Assembly (NCBI GenBank): GCA_016235495.1
Contig: JACRKH010000060.1
Location: forward strand, 1 to 44,681
Direction: 5' to 3'
Source of the DNA: Candidatus Woesearchaeota archaeon
GTDB taxonomy: Archaea; Nanobdellota; Nanobdellia; SCGC-AAA011-G17; GW2011-AR17
DNA length: 44,681 bases
The position numbers and the translations under genes were made by a program. This document shows, one piece after another, positions 26,960-36,944 of this stretch; positions within the stretch are counted from its first letter, which is position 1; the number at the start of each line of letters is the position of its first letter. The notes under the pieces were generated by a model. The model was given only the letters and a program-made list of their open reading frames with translations. It was not told the origin of the DNA and did no database searches.

Positions 26960-27421
26960 ATGCAAACTGTCCAGTTCTTAAATACGAGAGAAAAAAAAGA
27001 AATCTATAAGACTTTGGAAGAACAGTTTGGAAGCACAGAAAAATTAGACTATGCCTTTTTTCAGAATTCGCAGGATAAAATATTTTTTATGAGTAATGAC
27101 TATGCAAAGTTAAACACAAATGGTTTAAGAATAAATAATAGGGGCATGTACTTTGCAACAAAAGAAAGAGATGGGATAAGGCTAAGCATTGAAGGTGCCC
27201 AGCTCATAAAACCAACAAAAAATGTTATTCATTTAGATAAAAAACAAGTGGAGCTTTGGATGAAAGGAGAAGATATCCCTATGGAAGGGAGCAATGGCTA
27301 TGTCATTATTCAACATGAGAAGGATATTCTCGGATGTGGCATGCTAAAAAACAATACACTGAGAAACATGGTGCCAAAGGAAAGAAGACTGCATAGCATC
27401 ACAGAATCTTCTGAAGAATAG
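26960..27421 (+). CDS. PUA-domain protein, NOL1/NOP2/sun C-terminal-like or Nip7-like
   Basis: LNTREKKEIYKTLEEQFG..VELWMKGEDI..GYVIIQHEKDILGCGMLKNNTLRNMVPKERRL. Confidence 0.75.
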   Translation: MQTVQFLNTREKKEIYKTLEEQFGSTEKLDYAFFQNSQDKIFFMSNDYAKLNTNGLRINNRGMYFATKERDGIRLSIEGAQLIKPTKNVIHLDKKQVELWMKGEDIPMEGSNGYVIIQHEKDILGCGMLKNNTLRNMVPKERRLHSITESSEE

Positions 27422-27447
27422 GCGTAATTTTTAAAATCAAAAAGAGA

Positions 27448-28014
27448 TTAGCTGATAGTCTTCTGATTAGTCCTATAATCCAGAACATTAAAATGGTCAT
27501 CTAACTCAAAATAAGTCAATGCACAGAAGTCTGATTTGTAGTTCTTCCTTTCTTCTTTTGATTTCTTTAATAGAATAACTACAATATTTGAAATGAACCC
27601 TGCATGTGATATTATGAGTATATTCTGTTCCTTTTGTTTTTTCAGTTTCTGCACAAATCTTTCTGCTCGATGATAGGCATCACTTTCATTTTCCCCTCCT
27701 TCAGGCCTGAATTCTTCTTTGGTTAAGCCTGATTCACGCAGAGCAGTTCTGTATTCCTCTGCAGTCCTGCCTTGGAGAATGCCATTTTTCTGCTCAATAA
27801 CCTCATCTGTGAATTCTACAGGAACATGAAGTATAGCAAGAGTTGGCTCCACAGTTTTTCTAGTCCTATTTAGACTACTACAAATAATTTTATCAATCTC
27901 AAATTTGCAAAGATACTTCGCCAATTTCTGAGCCTGTTCAACTCCTTCCTCTGTCAGTGTATCTTGTTCTTCCCCATATCCTCTTTGTGCATGTCGAATA
28001 AAGTAGAGTTTCAT
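27448..28014 (-). CDS. Histidine phosphatase family protein
   Basis: LYFIRHAQRGYGEEQDTLTEEG, CSSLNRTRKT, ILIISHAGFI. Confidence 0.9.
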   Translation of the reverse strand: MKLYFIRHAQRGYGEEQDTLTEEGVEQAQKLAKYLCKFEIDKIICSSLNRTRKTVEPTLAILHVPVEFTDEVIEQKNGILQGRTAEEYRTALRESGLTKEEFRPEGGENESDAYHRAERFVQKLKKQKEQNILIISHAGFISNIVVILLKKSKEERKNYKSDFCALTYFELDDHFNVLDYRTNQKTIS

Positions 28015-28832
28015 ATTTTCTTTTCCATGATTTCATTTAATTCCCTTTTAGTTCTTTCAATTGTCTTTTGTGGTCTATGCCTCAAAGCAAAACCTAAGTT
28101 ATAAAGGCTTCTATAAAAAATCCCTGATCTCAAAAATCTTGCAGATTGTTCTTCATTAATATTTAATGGATTTCCTAAATTTTCATAGGTAGCTTTAGCA
28201 AGTTGTTCTAAAATGCCAGTCTTGTTCCTTTTTTCCATATACAAAAAAGCAATATCATACCATGGATTTGCAATGGCAGTAAGTCCAAAGTCTATAAAAT
28301 ATAATCCTTCAGATGAAGGAATACAATGTAGCGACTTAAGGTCTCCATGCACAACACAAAGTGGTGATGAAAGGTTATACTCCCCCCGCATAAATTGCAA
28401 TGCCCTTTCTAATATGTCTTCCTCTTCTATGTTACTCTTAGCAAACTCTTCATTTAAATAAGAAAGTCTATGAAATATTTTTTCTTTACTTAAGTCTATC
28501 CTGGGTAATAAAAACGAAGGGACATCATCCAAAGTTTTGAGATATAATTTACTTATTTCAGCTATGCTCTCTACATCTGTAGGCTCTCTTATTTTTTCGA
28601 TAAATTGAAATTCCAAAAAATCATCGCCAAACATAAATAGTGATGGTATTTTAATGACCTCTTGTTTAGCCAGATATCTATAAGCGAGTTCTTCTCTTGC
28701 TCTCTCTAGTGGACTTGGGAATTTTTTGCAGACTATTCGGAGATTATCTCTTTCAACTGCAAAAGTTTTGCTTTGTTCGGTTTGGCAGAGTAATGCCGTC
28801 TCATAAATTTGGAGATATTCCTCAAAATTCAT
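28011..28832 (-). CDS. APH/choline-kinase-like phosphotransferase
   Basis: LCVVHGDLKSLHCI, LYFIDFGLTAIANPWYDIAFL. Confidence 0.88.
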   Translation of the reverse strand: MNFEEYLQIYETALLCQTEQSKTFAVERDNLRIVCKKFPSPLERAREELAYRYLAKQEVIKIPSLFMFGDDFLEFQFIEKIREPTDVESIAEISKLYLKTLDDVPSFLLPRIDLSKEKIFHRLSYLNEEFAKSNIEEEDILERALQFMRGEYNLSSPLCVVHGDLKSLHCIPSSEGLYFIDFGLTAIANPWYDIAFLYMEKRNKTGILEQLAKATYENLGNPLNINEEQSARFLRSGIFYRSLYNLGFALRHRPQKTIERTKRELNEIMEKKI

Positions 28833-29895
28833 AAGTTTCCCTCAAATCTTTTTGAATTTCTTCTAACAATGCTTTTCTTCCACTACAATAAAATGACCTA
28901 TGTTTTATATCCCCATAAAGCAAAAATGATTCTTGAGGGCAGCCGCCATTGCACTGATTCCAGAACTCACAATTTTTGCATTGACCTTCTTTGAGAGAAT
29001 CAGTTCTTTCTTTCATTCTCTTTTGTGCAGAAGTCTCATGATCTCTCAATGGTTTATCATTAACATTGCCAATAAAATTATTTTTATCTATGCCCCGCAG
29101 GCAAGTATAAAAATCACCATTTGTTTTCACTCCAATCACTGAAAAGTTACAGGTCTGTTGAGAGTATAAACAACCTCCGCATTTACCTTTGACTAGCGCC
29201 TTAATAAATTCAGTTATTGGTTTTATTTCTATAGGCTCAGGATCTTCTTTCCAAATTCTATAAAACTCTTTAATAGACTGTGTATATTCTTGTGATGTTG
29301 GCATTAACGGATCCATAACTTTTTGATTAGCAGCTGATCTTTTCCTAGGGAAATATTCAGAAATTCTAAATCCTCTAACCTGTTTTTTCATTTCATAGTA
29401 GATTTCTTTTTCTTTTCCTAGAACTTCTTTGGTTAAAACCATTACTGCATAAGGTTTTTTATTTAATCCAGAGATATTTTTAATGACTCTATCAAATGAA
29501 GGATTGCCATTTTTATCAACTCTTGAATGGTCATGTATATTCCTTGTTCCCTGTATACTCGTTCCAATTGTGAAACCTTCCTTCTCAAAAAAAGTTATAA
29601 ATTCTTTAGTTAGCAAGGTTCCGTTAGTTTGAATATCATTCAGTATCTTTAAATTATTCGGATTATACTTGCTTTGAAATTCTTTTATTTTTTTAAAGAA
29701 ATCAATGCCTGCAATTAATGGTTCTCCACCATGCCACACAAAATCGACTCTATCTTCACTAGCCTCTAAAATATATGAAATCACTTTTTCAAGAGTCTCT
29801 ATTGACATAATTGGTATTTCAAAAGTTGGTCTAAGACAAAAAGTACAACTAAGATTACAACTCTCAGTAATCTCAATCACAGGTGTCAGATTCAT
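28822..29895 (-). CDS. Radical SAM/SPASM enzyme
   Basis: ITESCNLSCTFC (CX3CX2C), VWHGGEPL, C-terminal CKNCEFWNQCNGGCPQ..HRSFYC. Confidence 0.94.
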   Translation of the reverse strand: MNLTPVIEITESCNLSCTFCLRPTFEIPIMSIETLEKVISYILEASEDRVDFVWHGGEPLIAGIDFFKKIKEFQSKYNPNNLKILNDIQTNGTLLTKEFITFFEKEGFTIGTSIQGTRNIHDHSRVDKNGNPSFDRVIKNISGLNKKPYAVMVLTKEVLGKEKEIYYEMKKQVRGFRISEYFPRKRSAANQKVMDPLMPTSQEYTQSIKEFYRIWKEDPEPIEIKPITEFIKALVKGKCGGCLYSQQTCNFSVIGVKTNGDFYTCLRGIDKNNFIGNVNDKPLRDHETSAQKRMKERTDSLKEGQCKNCEFWNQCNGGCPQESFLLYGDIKHRSFYCSGRKALLEEIQKDLRETYEF

Positions 29896-29967
29896 AGTTG
29901 AATTTCCATCCAGTACTTTATTGCACTAATACCCCATTAAAAATAAAAAAACTTACTTTCTGAAGTT

Positions 29968-30066
29968 TTAGTAGCTTTCTGCACCATAATGATCACTATA
30001 AGAAGCTAGTATCTCCTTATCGGACAATGCCTCTAAAACTACCGCCTTTACATTTTCGTTTTTCAT
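29968..30066 (-). CDS. Putative precursor peptide (32 aa) upstream of radical SAM/SPASM
   Basis: MKNENVKAVVLEALSDKEILASYSDHYGAESY; TATA-like box about 40 nt upstream; not in track. Confidence 0.6.
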   Translation of the reverse strand: MKNENVKAVVLEALSDKEILASYSDHYGAESY

Positions 30067-30182
30067 TTTATTTTAACCCCCAACAATGCTAAAAATAGAA
30101 TTTAATAAGAATATATAAACTTTTTGATAAGTTAGTCCATCTTGGGTGTGAAACGTACTCTCTTTTTAAAAAGGTATATAAA

Positions 30183-30812
30183 TTATTTCTTAAAATCCCC
30201 TAACAAGGGATCACCAATACCATAGGGCTTCTTTGAATAATATTTCTTCGCATGTGCGACAAACAACGCATGATACTCCTTAAACAGTTCTACATCTCTT
30301 GGTAATTCTTTATGAAATAAATTCTGCACTTCTTCGTAAGAAGCATGAGCTTTGATGATTTTATAATGCTCTAAAATTCTCTTCGTATATGCATCCACAA
30401 CAAAGTAAGGCTGCTGATACGCATACAGCAGCATGGAGTCCACAGTCTCCGGCCCTATCCCCCACACAGCAAGCAAATTCTCTCGGTCCACTTCTTTTTT
30501 CGAAGCAAGAAAATCAAGGAAGCAGTGAATCTTTTTTGCTTTCTGATTAAAATACCCTGCAGGCTTAATCAATACTGCAAGTTTCTCTTGTGGCATACGC
30601 AAAGCTTTCTCATGTATTTTTCCAGACAATTGCGCAAGAGCCTTCTCCACATTCACCCAGGAAGTATTCTGCGTGAGTATTGCACCAATGCAAATTTCTA
30701 GTTGTTCTTTTTTATTTGGCAGTCTTCCATCGTACACACCTTGTATTGGCCACCACCCCTGCTTCCCATGCAAAGCAAAGAGTTCTTCATATAACTTAAA
30801 TACTTTTTTCAT
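30183..30812 (-). CDS. HhH-GPD DNA glycosylase, endonuclease III-like without Fe-S Cys cluster
   Basis: ILTQNTSWVNVEKAL, AVWGIGPETVDSMLLYAYQQPYFVVDAYTKRIL. Confidence 0.88.
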   Translation of the reverse strand: MKKVFKLYEELFALHGKQGWWPIQGVYDGRLPNKKEQLEICIGAILTQNTSWVNVEKALAQLSGKIHEKALRMPQEKLAVLIKPAGYFNQKAKKIHCFLDFLASKKEVDRENLLAVWGIGPETVDSMLLYAYQQPYFVVDAYTKRILEHYKIIKAHASYEEVQNLFHKELPRDVELFKEYHALFVAHAKKYYSKKPYGIGDPLLGDFKK

Positions 30813-30813
30813 C

Positions 30814-31245
30814 TTATGCAATACGAACAATCTCAAAAACTAATTCCAATTTTCTATCATCAGACTTAAACACAATTTTATCACCAGACTTAAGTCCAAA
30901 TCTTTCTTTTGCTGCTAAAGGACTTTCACTCTCTCCAAGAAAAAATATTTTCACACGCACAAAAGCCCTATGGAATTCATTTTTCCTGAGCCGTGAATAA
31001 TCTATGTACACATAACCGCCCCTTTCTGTCCTTTGAAACTCTCCCTGTTTTTCCTCAATAAAATAATATTTCCTTTCCATAATCTCTGGCAGAAAACTCT
31101 TTGTTCCAGGATTTCTTCCAAAGCTAAAACTATCAACACTATCAGGAATTCTCATCTCTGCAACAAAATTCCCCTTATTTGCCAGAGCAAGAGGAAGGTT
31201 TCGTTCATACACATGAAGGATAAGCATAAAAGAAAGAACGCACAA
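30814..31245 (-). CDS. Hypothetical protein
   Basis: 143-aa ORF; true start may be internal. Confidence 0.55.
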   Translation of the reverse strand: MCVLSFMLILHVYERNLPLALANKGNFVAEMRIPDSVDSFSFGRNPGTKSFLPEIMERKYYFIEEKQGEFQRTERGGYVYIDYSRLRKNEFHRAFVRVKIFFLGESESPLAAKERFGLKSGDKIVFKSDDRKLELVFEIVRIA

Positions 31246-31261
31246 GGAATTATAAAACTTT

Positions 31262-32254
31262 TTATTCTCTATGCCTCAGAGACCAGTCATAATCTTTAAT
31301 TTTATCCTTTGCAAAGAATGTAGGGTGATGCCCTTTTTTGCCAACAAGACCCCAAAGAAGAATTTCCTTCTCAGCTTTATTGAGTTTTCGTATTTTGTCT
31401 TTGCTCTCAAGCTCTTCATCATGAACTAACACACTGTCACACAATCTTTTATAGAAATCTACTGTGAGTGGAGTAGGCAATGCAAATTGTGACATCTGCA
31501 GAGGAACTTTATTCCCTCTTTCATTCAATGTTCGTATCACTGCAAAGTACCCGGCAATCTCATGAGCGCACCAGTTAAAGACACCAGTATCTTGTTTGGC
31601 AAAGCGGATATTAAGATATTCTCCTCGCAGACAGTCATGTCCTTGTGTCATTGTTGCCCATGCAATGCCCCATTTATCAGCATTATCAATAACAGGAACA
31701 TGGTTGATATTAAATTGATACCTTCTCATACCCTTTATTCTTCTTGGAACATGCACATGAAATATAGCTCCATCTTTTTTTACAGCACCTGCACGGGAAT
31801 ATTCTTCAATGCCAACATGTGCAGCAGGAACTTGGTGAACATAAGCATCAATTCTTGCACCTTCAAGGCACTCAACAAGACTCACACGCCTTTCTCTGGT
31901 ATCTCGATGAACATAAGGAACAATAGTTAATGGACTATAGGCATATCCAGCATATGCTTGAGATTCAAGTGCACCAAAGGAATCTATTCTGAAATCAACA
32001 GGAACCCTTGCACCCTTGACAAAGGAAGTAACTCTCTCTCGCAATCCAGCCCGCACAAAAGGACCATGCCTAAGAAAATTCCAGCTGCTGGGATATTTTT
32101 CTGGGACTAATCCTTTAGGAAGAAGAATATAATCACTTTCAGCAATAGAAAGAATAGTTTCTACTAAGTCTTTCTCCACTTCAACAGCATGAAACTCTTG
32201 AATCTCTGTCTTTATAGGCTCTCTAAAAAATCTTTTTTTCTCGTACATAAGCAA
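31262..32254 (-). CDS. Hypothetical protein
   Basis: 330-aa ORF. Confidence 0.7.
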   Translation of the reverse strand: MLMYEKKRFFREPIKTEIQEFHAVEVEKDLVETILSIAESDYILLPKGLVPEKYPSSWNFLRHGPFVRAGLRERVTSFVKGARVPVDFRIDSFGALESQAYAGYAYSPLTIVPYVHRDTRERRVSLVECLEGARIDAYVHQVPAAHVGIEEYSRAGAVKKDGAIFHVHVPRRIKGMRRYQFNINHVPVIDNADKWGIAWATMTQGHDCLRGEYLNIRFAKQDTGVFNWCAHEIAGYFAVIRTLNERGNKVPLQMSQFALPTPLTVDFYKRLCDSVLVHDEELESKDKIRKLNKAEKEILLWGLVGKKGHHPTFFAKDKIKDYDWSLRHRE

Positions 32255-32322
32255 AAAAGAAAAACTCCCTTTTTATAAAACTTCCCAAAACATTTATAAG
32301 CATTCTTCACCATAGAACGCCT

Positions 32323-33333
32323 ATGAAAGAGCTGATGGAACTGATGAACTTGGAAGCAGTAAGTGGTGATGAAAACACTGTTCGTTCCTACCTTCTCAAG
32401 AAAATTACTCCCCATTGTAAAGATGTAAAGGTGGACAAATCTGGAAACCTCATCGTGCACAAAAAGGGAAAAGGTCCTTCAGTAATGCTTGTTGCACACA
32501 TGGATGAAATAGGTTTAATAATTAAGTCCATAGAGAAAGAAGGAACTATACATGTGGCATTCCTAGGTGATATCGACCCCATAACCTGCATTGGGCAGGA
32601 AGTAGAAATTGCCATAAATAAAAAAAAGAAAATAAAAGGAGTAGTTTCAACCATAAAAATCAATGCGGGAGAGGACATGGAAGCCCTTCCCAAAGAAGAG
32701 GATATCATTGTCGACACAGGTTTGACAAAAGCAGAATTAAAAAAGAAAGGGGTTGACATTGGAAGCTTCTTGGAATTCAACAGGAAATCCACCTTTCTTG
32801 GTTCAGAAAATATTATTGCAGGAAAAGCAGTGGATGATCGCGTAGGTTGTTTTATGCTTTTAGAAAGTATTCGAAGAACAAAGAAATCTCCCGCAGATAT
32901 ATATTATGTGTTTACAGTGCAGGAAGAACTAGGAATGTATGGAGCAAAAACCTCTGTATATAATATTAATCCGGAATGGGCAGTGATTCTAGACACCACC
33001 GAAGCAAAGGATTTCACTGAGGAAACAAATCTGCTTGGAGCTGGTCCAGTCTTGACAATTATGGACTCGGATCAGCTGACAGACAGTCGTCTCAACAAAC
33101 ACATAGAAACTATTGCAAAGAAGAAAAAAATTCCCTTGCAGAAAGAAGTCAATGAAATCAATACTACTGATGCTCTCTTCATTTCTTTGGCAAAGGGAGG
33201 CATACCCGCTGCAGTCCTAAACCTTCCCGTACGCAACCTGCACACCGCGGTAAGCATCGTGCACACAAAAGATATAACAGACCTCTGCAGCCTCTTAGAA
33301 TCACTGCTTAAAAATCCAGCGAGAATAAAATAA
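32323..33333 (+). CDS. M42 family aminopeptidase
   Basis: VMLVAHMDEIGL, AGKAVDDRVG, FTVQEELGMYGAKTS, AVSIVHTKD. Confidence 0.93.
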   Translation: MKELMELMNLEAVSGDENTVRSYLLKKITPHCKDVKVDKSGNLIVHKKGKGPSVMLVAHMDEIGLIIKSIEKEGTIHVAFLGDIDPITCIGQEVEIAINKKKKIKGVVSTIKINAGEDMEALPKEEDIIVDTGLTKAELKKKGVDIGSFLEFNRKSTFLGSENIIAGKAVDDRVGCFMLLESIRRTKKSPADIYYVFTVQEELGMYGAKTSVYNINPEWAVILDTTEAKDFTEETNLLGAGPVLTIMDSDQLTDSRLNKHIETIAKKKKIPLQKEVNEINTTDALFISLAKGGIPAAVLNLPVRNLHTAVSIVHTKDITDLCSLLESLLKNPARIK

Positions 33334-33334
33334 A

Positions 33335-34198
33335 CTAATTCTCTTCATCGCCTTGGAAAGCAATAAGGTCTTCAGTCGTTAAAACCTTCCTTCCCTTGCT
33401 CTTTATCTTTTCTTCAACCTTCTCTTTTTTCTCTTCAATCTTTTTATTATCCATCTCTTTTCTATTTTGCTGAGCCTTTTCTTTTTTCTTCTGGTTATCT
33501 CTCTTGACCACATTCACCTTCTTCACTTCTTCCTTGAAGCCCTTGTTTGCCTCAGTAAATGCTTGCTTAAATGTTATAAACTTTTCAAAAGCATCCTCTT
33601 GTTCTTTCTTCACTCTATTAATTTCCTTTGATAAGCGTGTAAACTCTTTGTATGCATCTCTATTTTCTTTCGCCAAACTGCTCATCTGCATATGAATAGC
33701 CTCAGCCTTTCTCTTTTCCTCATCAATTTTCTTAGACAGCCCATAGGCTTCTTTTCCAGCATCAGCACTCAGCTTCACAGTTTCATATTCTTTTTTCAGC
33801 TGCTTTATCTCTTTCATAATTTTCTTTTCATCTTCAAAAGAAACAGCGCCAGTTTCAATGCGCATCTGCTGCTGTTCTATTCTCTTTTGTATCGCCTTAG
33901 GATCTTTATGTTCAGAAGGAGAGCCCTTCTTTTGGTTAATTTGCTTAATAGAATCAATAAGTTTTCGCACCTCAAGGTTCTGTGCATCCCTCTTCACCTT
34001 GAGTTCTTTTATATTCTGAGAAAGACTGTCATTCTTTGCCTTGACAGCACGCACATCTTTGATGAGATCAGCAATCTTCTGCTTCAGCTCTTCTTTTTTT
34101 GCAAACCACAGTTCTTTTTGGGTATTGAGAGAATCGAGAGTTTCTTTAATCTGAGAAATATCCTTTGCTTTTTCTAGTGTTTTTTCTTCCTCTCCCAT
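33335..34198 (-). CDS. Archaeal coiled-coil protein
   Basis: Long heptad-rich ORF. Confidence 0.75.
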   Translation of the reverse strand: MGEEEKTLEKAKDISQIKETLDSLNTQKELWFAKKEELKQKIADLIKDVRAVKAKNDSLSQNIKELKVKRDAQNLEVRKLIDSIKQINQKKGSPSEHKDPKAIQKRIEQQQMRIETGAVSFEDEKKIMKEIKQLKKEYETVKLSADAGKEAYGLSKKIDEEKRKAEAIHMQMSSLAKENRDAYKEFTRLSKEINRVKKEQEDAFEKFITFKQAFTEANKGFKEEVKKVNVVKRDNQKKKEKAQQNRKEMDNKKIEEKKEKVEEKIKSKGRKVLTTEDLIAFQGDEEN

Positions 34199-34313
34199 AA
34201 AAATTCCTCTGTTGGTTTGATACGCCTTAACTTTCCTGAAAATTCACTCCTTTAAATAACTTTTGCCTCATTTTCCGAGGATTTTTCAGAAAAAAATAAA
34301 TAAAAAATAATGT

Positions 34314-34610
34314 TTAACCGAACAAACTACCAAGTCCAGCAGCTGCATCTTCAGAAGGCTTCTTTTCTTCTTTCTTCGCTTCTGGTGCATGAGCAGCATG
34401 TCCACTCGCAGCAGCTGGTGCAGCTACGGAAACTACTGCAGCTTCTTTGATAGCCTCGTCAATATTCACTCCATCCAATGCAGCAACAAGAGCTTTCACT
34501 CTTCCTTCATCAACTTTGATGCCTGCAGCTTCAAGAACTTTCTTGACTCCATGCTCATCGATAGCTTTCCCAGCTCGATACAACAACAGTGCACTGTACA
34601 CGTATTCCAT
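34314..34610 (-). CDS. rpl12: Ribosomal protein P1/L12
   Basis: [32 protein letters not shown]-terminal LGSLFG. Confidence 0.96.
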   Translation of the reverse strand: MEYVYSALLLYRAGKAIDEHGVKKVLEAAGIKVDEGRVKALVAALDGVNIDEAIKEAAVVSVAAPAAASGHAAHAPEAKKEEKKPSEDAAAGLGSLFG

Positions 34611-34625
34611 GGTCTTTTCCTCCTT

Positions 34626-35480
34626 CTATTCGATATGTGCTTTTTTCTTTAAAGCGTTAGCCTGTGCATCAGCCTTAGCTAGGAGTTTTGCAATATTATC
34701 ACTAGTCATGATATCTTTCGAATCAGCCAGTGCACTTGCATCTCCATGTGCTTTTCTGATCAGGATCTTTATAGTGTCTTTGGATGCGTAGCCAATCTTC
34801 ACAGCAAGATTCAAAGCTTCTGTGTGTAATCTGATTAAATCAGCAACATACTTCTTCTCATCAATATCCAATGTTTTTCTGTCAAAGATAACGCCATTTT
34901 CAAACACTGCAACAACATTCAGCCCTACTTCCATAGGAAGAATATTCAGTCGTGTCAAAGCCTCAGCAATTTTTGGAGTAAAAACTTCTCCTTCCTTTAC
35001 CAAGAGTTTGTCTTGTTTGATTGCAACCTTTCCATCTTCAATCCCTGCTTTAATTCCCAACTGTCCTAATTCCCCAATAATTGGTCCTGGTGCAAATCCA
35101 GTCTTTCCAGCAGGAACCACAACATCTTTCGGAGCAGTCTGTCCAGCCTTTGCAGGTGCAGGACTCTTGCTTGCAGACAATGTTTTATACAGCTTGAAAG
35201 GATTATCTTTAGTAAAAAGGAGTGCAGGCATACCTCTGCTTCGTTCAGCAAGTGTAGCAAGATTCTTAGGGGACTGCTTCAAAGCAAGTTTGATAAGGCT
35301 ACCCTTTGCCATGCGGACAACAACTCTGCCTCGCAGACTCTGTTTCATTTTTTGCAGTTGTGGAGCAGAGAGATTTTCCATATCCACAAGCCCAATGATA
35401 GGATATTCAGCAATCAAAGCAAGAAGTTCTTTGACAACCTTTTTCTTTGTATCACTCACGAAGGCTTTTGGCTTGTTCAT
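34626..35480 (-). CDS. rpl10: Ribosomal protein L10/P0
   Basis: YPIIGLVDMENLSAPQLQKMKQSLRG, GPIIGELGQLGIKAGIEDGKVAI. Confidence 0.95.
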   Translation of the reverse strand: MNKPKAFVSDTKKKVVKELLALIAEYPIIGLVDMENLSAPQLQKMKQSLRGRVVVRMAKGSLIKLALKQSPKNLATLAERSRGMPALLFTKDNPFKLYKTLSASKSPAPAKAGQTAPKDVVVPAGKTGFAPGPIIGELGQLGIKAGIEDGKVAIKQDKLLVKEGEVFTPKIAEALTRLNILPMEVGLNVVAVFENGVIFDRKTLDIDEKKYVADLIRLHTEALNLAVKIGYASKDTIKILIRKAHGDASALADSKDIMTSDNIAKLLAKADAQANALKKKAHIE

Positions 35481-36142
35481 TTTTTACCTCCGAGAACAAC
35501 TGCTTTGCTCATAGTAAGTTTGAGAAGCACAGACTTAACATTTTGTTCGTGCTGCGGGAGTCCCTGAACAAGTCCATTGTATGCTGCAAGAATATTTTCT
35601 GCAACCTCATCATCTTTCATAGAATCCTTTCCAATAGGACAGCGCACTGCCATTTCATTATTTTTTATAGCCAAACGAACAGTTTTCTGCAGTTTTTCCA
35701 CAATGGGCTTTGTAGACCCTTTGAGAGGAACAATAGCCCCAGCCTTGGGATTGGGCATTCTTCCTTTCGGACCTAAATATCGGCCAAAAGTGCTTGCAAT
35801 AGACCCCATGATGTCTGCCTGTGCAATAAAGAAATCATATTTCCTTGCCAACTTTTTAAGCTCTTTGCCATTTCCAGCAAGGCTCTTAAACTCATCCTGG
35901 CCAATAGTGTGATCACAGTTTGCCTTTGCATCGTTGTATAATGTTCCACCAACTAAGCCGCAGACACTGAGTTTTCTGCCAAGAGTATGAGGAAGAGAAA
36001 TGAACACATCTACTTTATTTTCATTTTTCTTAGGATCAAAATTTTGTAATTTCACGAGAAAATCATAACTCTGAGCGAAATTTCTTTTTGGAGAATCTTT
36101 CTTCAGTTGTTGTATTGCTTCTAAAACGTCTTGTTTTTCCAT
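35477..36142 (-). CDS. rpl1: Ribosomal protein L1
   Basis: RNFAQSYDFLVKLQNFDPKK, GRYLGPKGRMPNPKAG. Confidence 0.95.
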   Translation of the reverse strand: MEKQDVLEAIQQLKKDSPKRNFAQSYDFLVKLQNFDPKKNENKVDVFISLPHTLGRKLSVCGLVGGTLYNDAKANCDHTIGQDEFKSLAGNGKELKKLARKYDFFIAQADIMGSIASTFGRYLGPKGRMPNPKAGAIVPLKGSTKPIVEKLQKTVRLAIKNNEMAVRCPIGKDSMKDDEVAENILAAYNGLVQGLPQHEQNVKSVLLKLTMSKAVVLGGKK

Positions 36143-36211
36143 AATGCTCTCCTACTGAACGTAGTGATACGAGTAGCTTCTGGGATTTTCTGGGGATTTA
36201 TAAAGGTTTTG

Positions 36212-36261
36212 GTGGTTTAAATATACTGTAATATCCGGACATTACAGTGGTTTAAATATAC
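36212..36261. repeat. 20-nt near-palindrome flanked by 15-nt direct repeats upstream of the L1 operon
   Basis: GTGGTTTAAATATAC-TGTAATATCCGGACATTACA-GTGGTTTAAATATAC. Confidence 0.85.
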
Positions 36262-36443
36262 CATAAAGTTCTATTTCTTCATCAAAATAAAAAAGCTCAC
36301 GCCAAATAAGTTATTCATCTTGTCATTTTGAATGACCCACCATCCTCACAAATTTAATTCATAGCTTTGTTTAAGTAAGAGTTATTCTAAAATGGATATA
36401 AATAATTTTGAAGAATAAGGAGGTGATTTTTGTTATAATGAGC

Positions 36444-36944
36444 TCAGATGCAATTTTTATACATTAATTCTAAAATTCTAAGGATTTTATCATTGTCTTT
36501 ATAAGCTATACAGTATTTTTCGTATAATTTTTTTAAAACCCTTTTTCCTTGTTCCTTTCCTTCAGAATTAAGAATAAACTGGGCGGCTATAGGATGAAAT
36601 AATGAAAGACCATCCGCATATCTAAATATTTTTCCTTCTGGGGTTAAAGGTTTACCAGAAGATCCATGATTCACTATACAATCTTTTTCAATGGCGCCAA
36701 GTTTGTATTTCTTTTCCAAAATCTCTAAGCTGAGTTGGGCATGGTTTTCTTCGTGAATGACTTTTCCAACATCATGAATATAGACTAAGGGCTCCAATTT
36801 TCCAATCTCTATGTTCTCCTCAATTGAGAGTGTCTCTAATAGAGCAAGGACACACCTAGAATGAATAAAATTCCAATCATAATCTTGCTTAGGCAAGATT
36901 TTGAATTTTTCTTTTGCAAATTCTTCTGCTTCTTTTATATTCAT
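36444..36944 (-). CDS. HD-domain hydrolase
   Basis: FIHSRCVLALLE, LVYIHDVGKVIHEENHAQ, IFRYADGLSLF. Confidence 0.8.
   Translation of the reverse strand: MNIKEAEEFAKEKFKILPKQDYDWNFIHSRCVLALLETLSIEENIEIGKLEPLVYIHDVGKVIHEENHAQLSLEILEKKYKLGAIEKDCIVNHGSSGKPLTPEGKIFRYADGLSLFHPIAAQFILNSEGKEQGKRVLKKLYEKYCIAYKDNDKILRILELMYKNCI

Noticed and set aside
34447-35514. Long plus-strand ORFs (34447-34791, 34822-35514) antisense to ribosomal genes
   Set aside because: Mirror frames of conserved L12/L10 genes; compositions are typical antisense artefacts.
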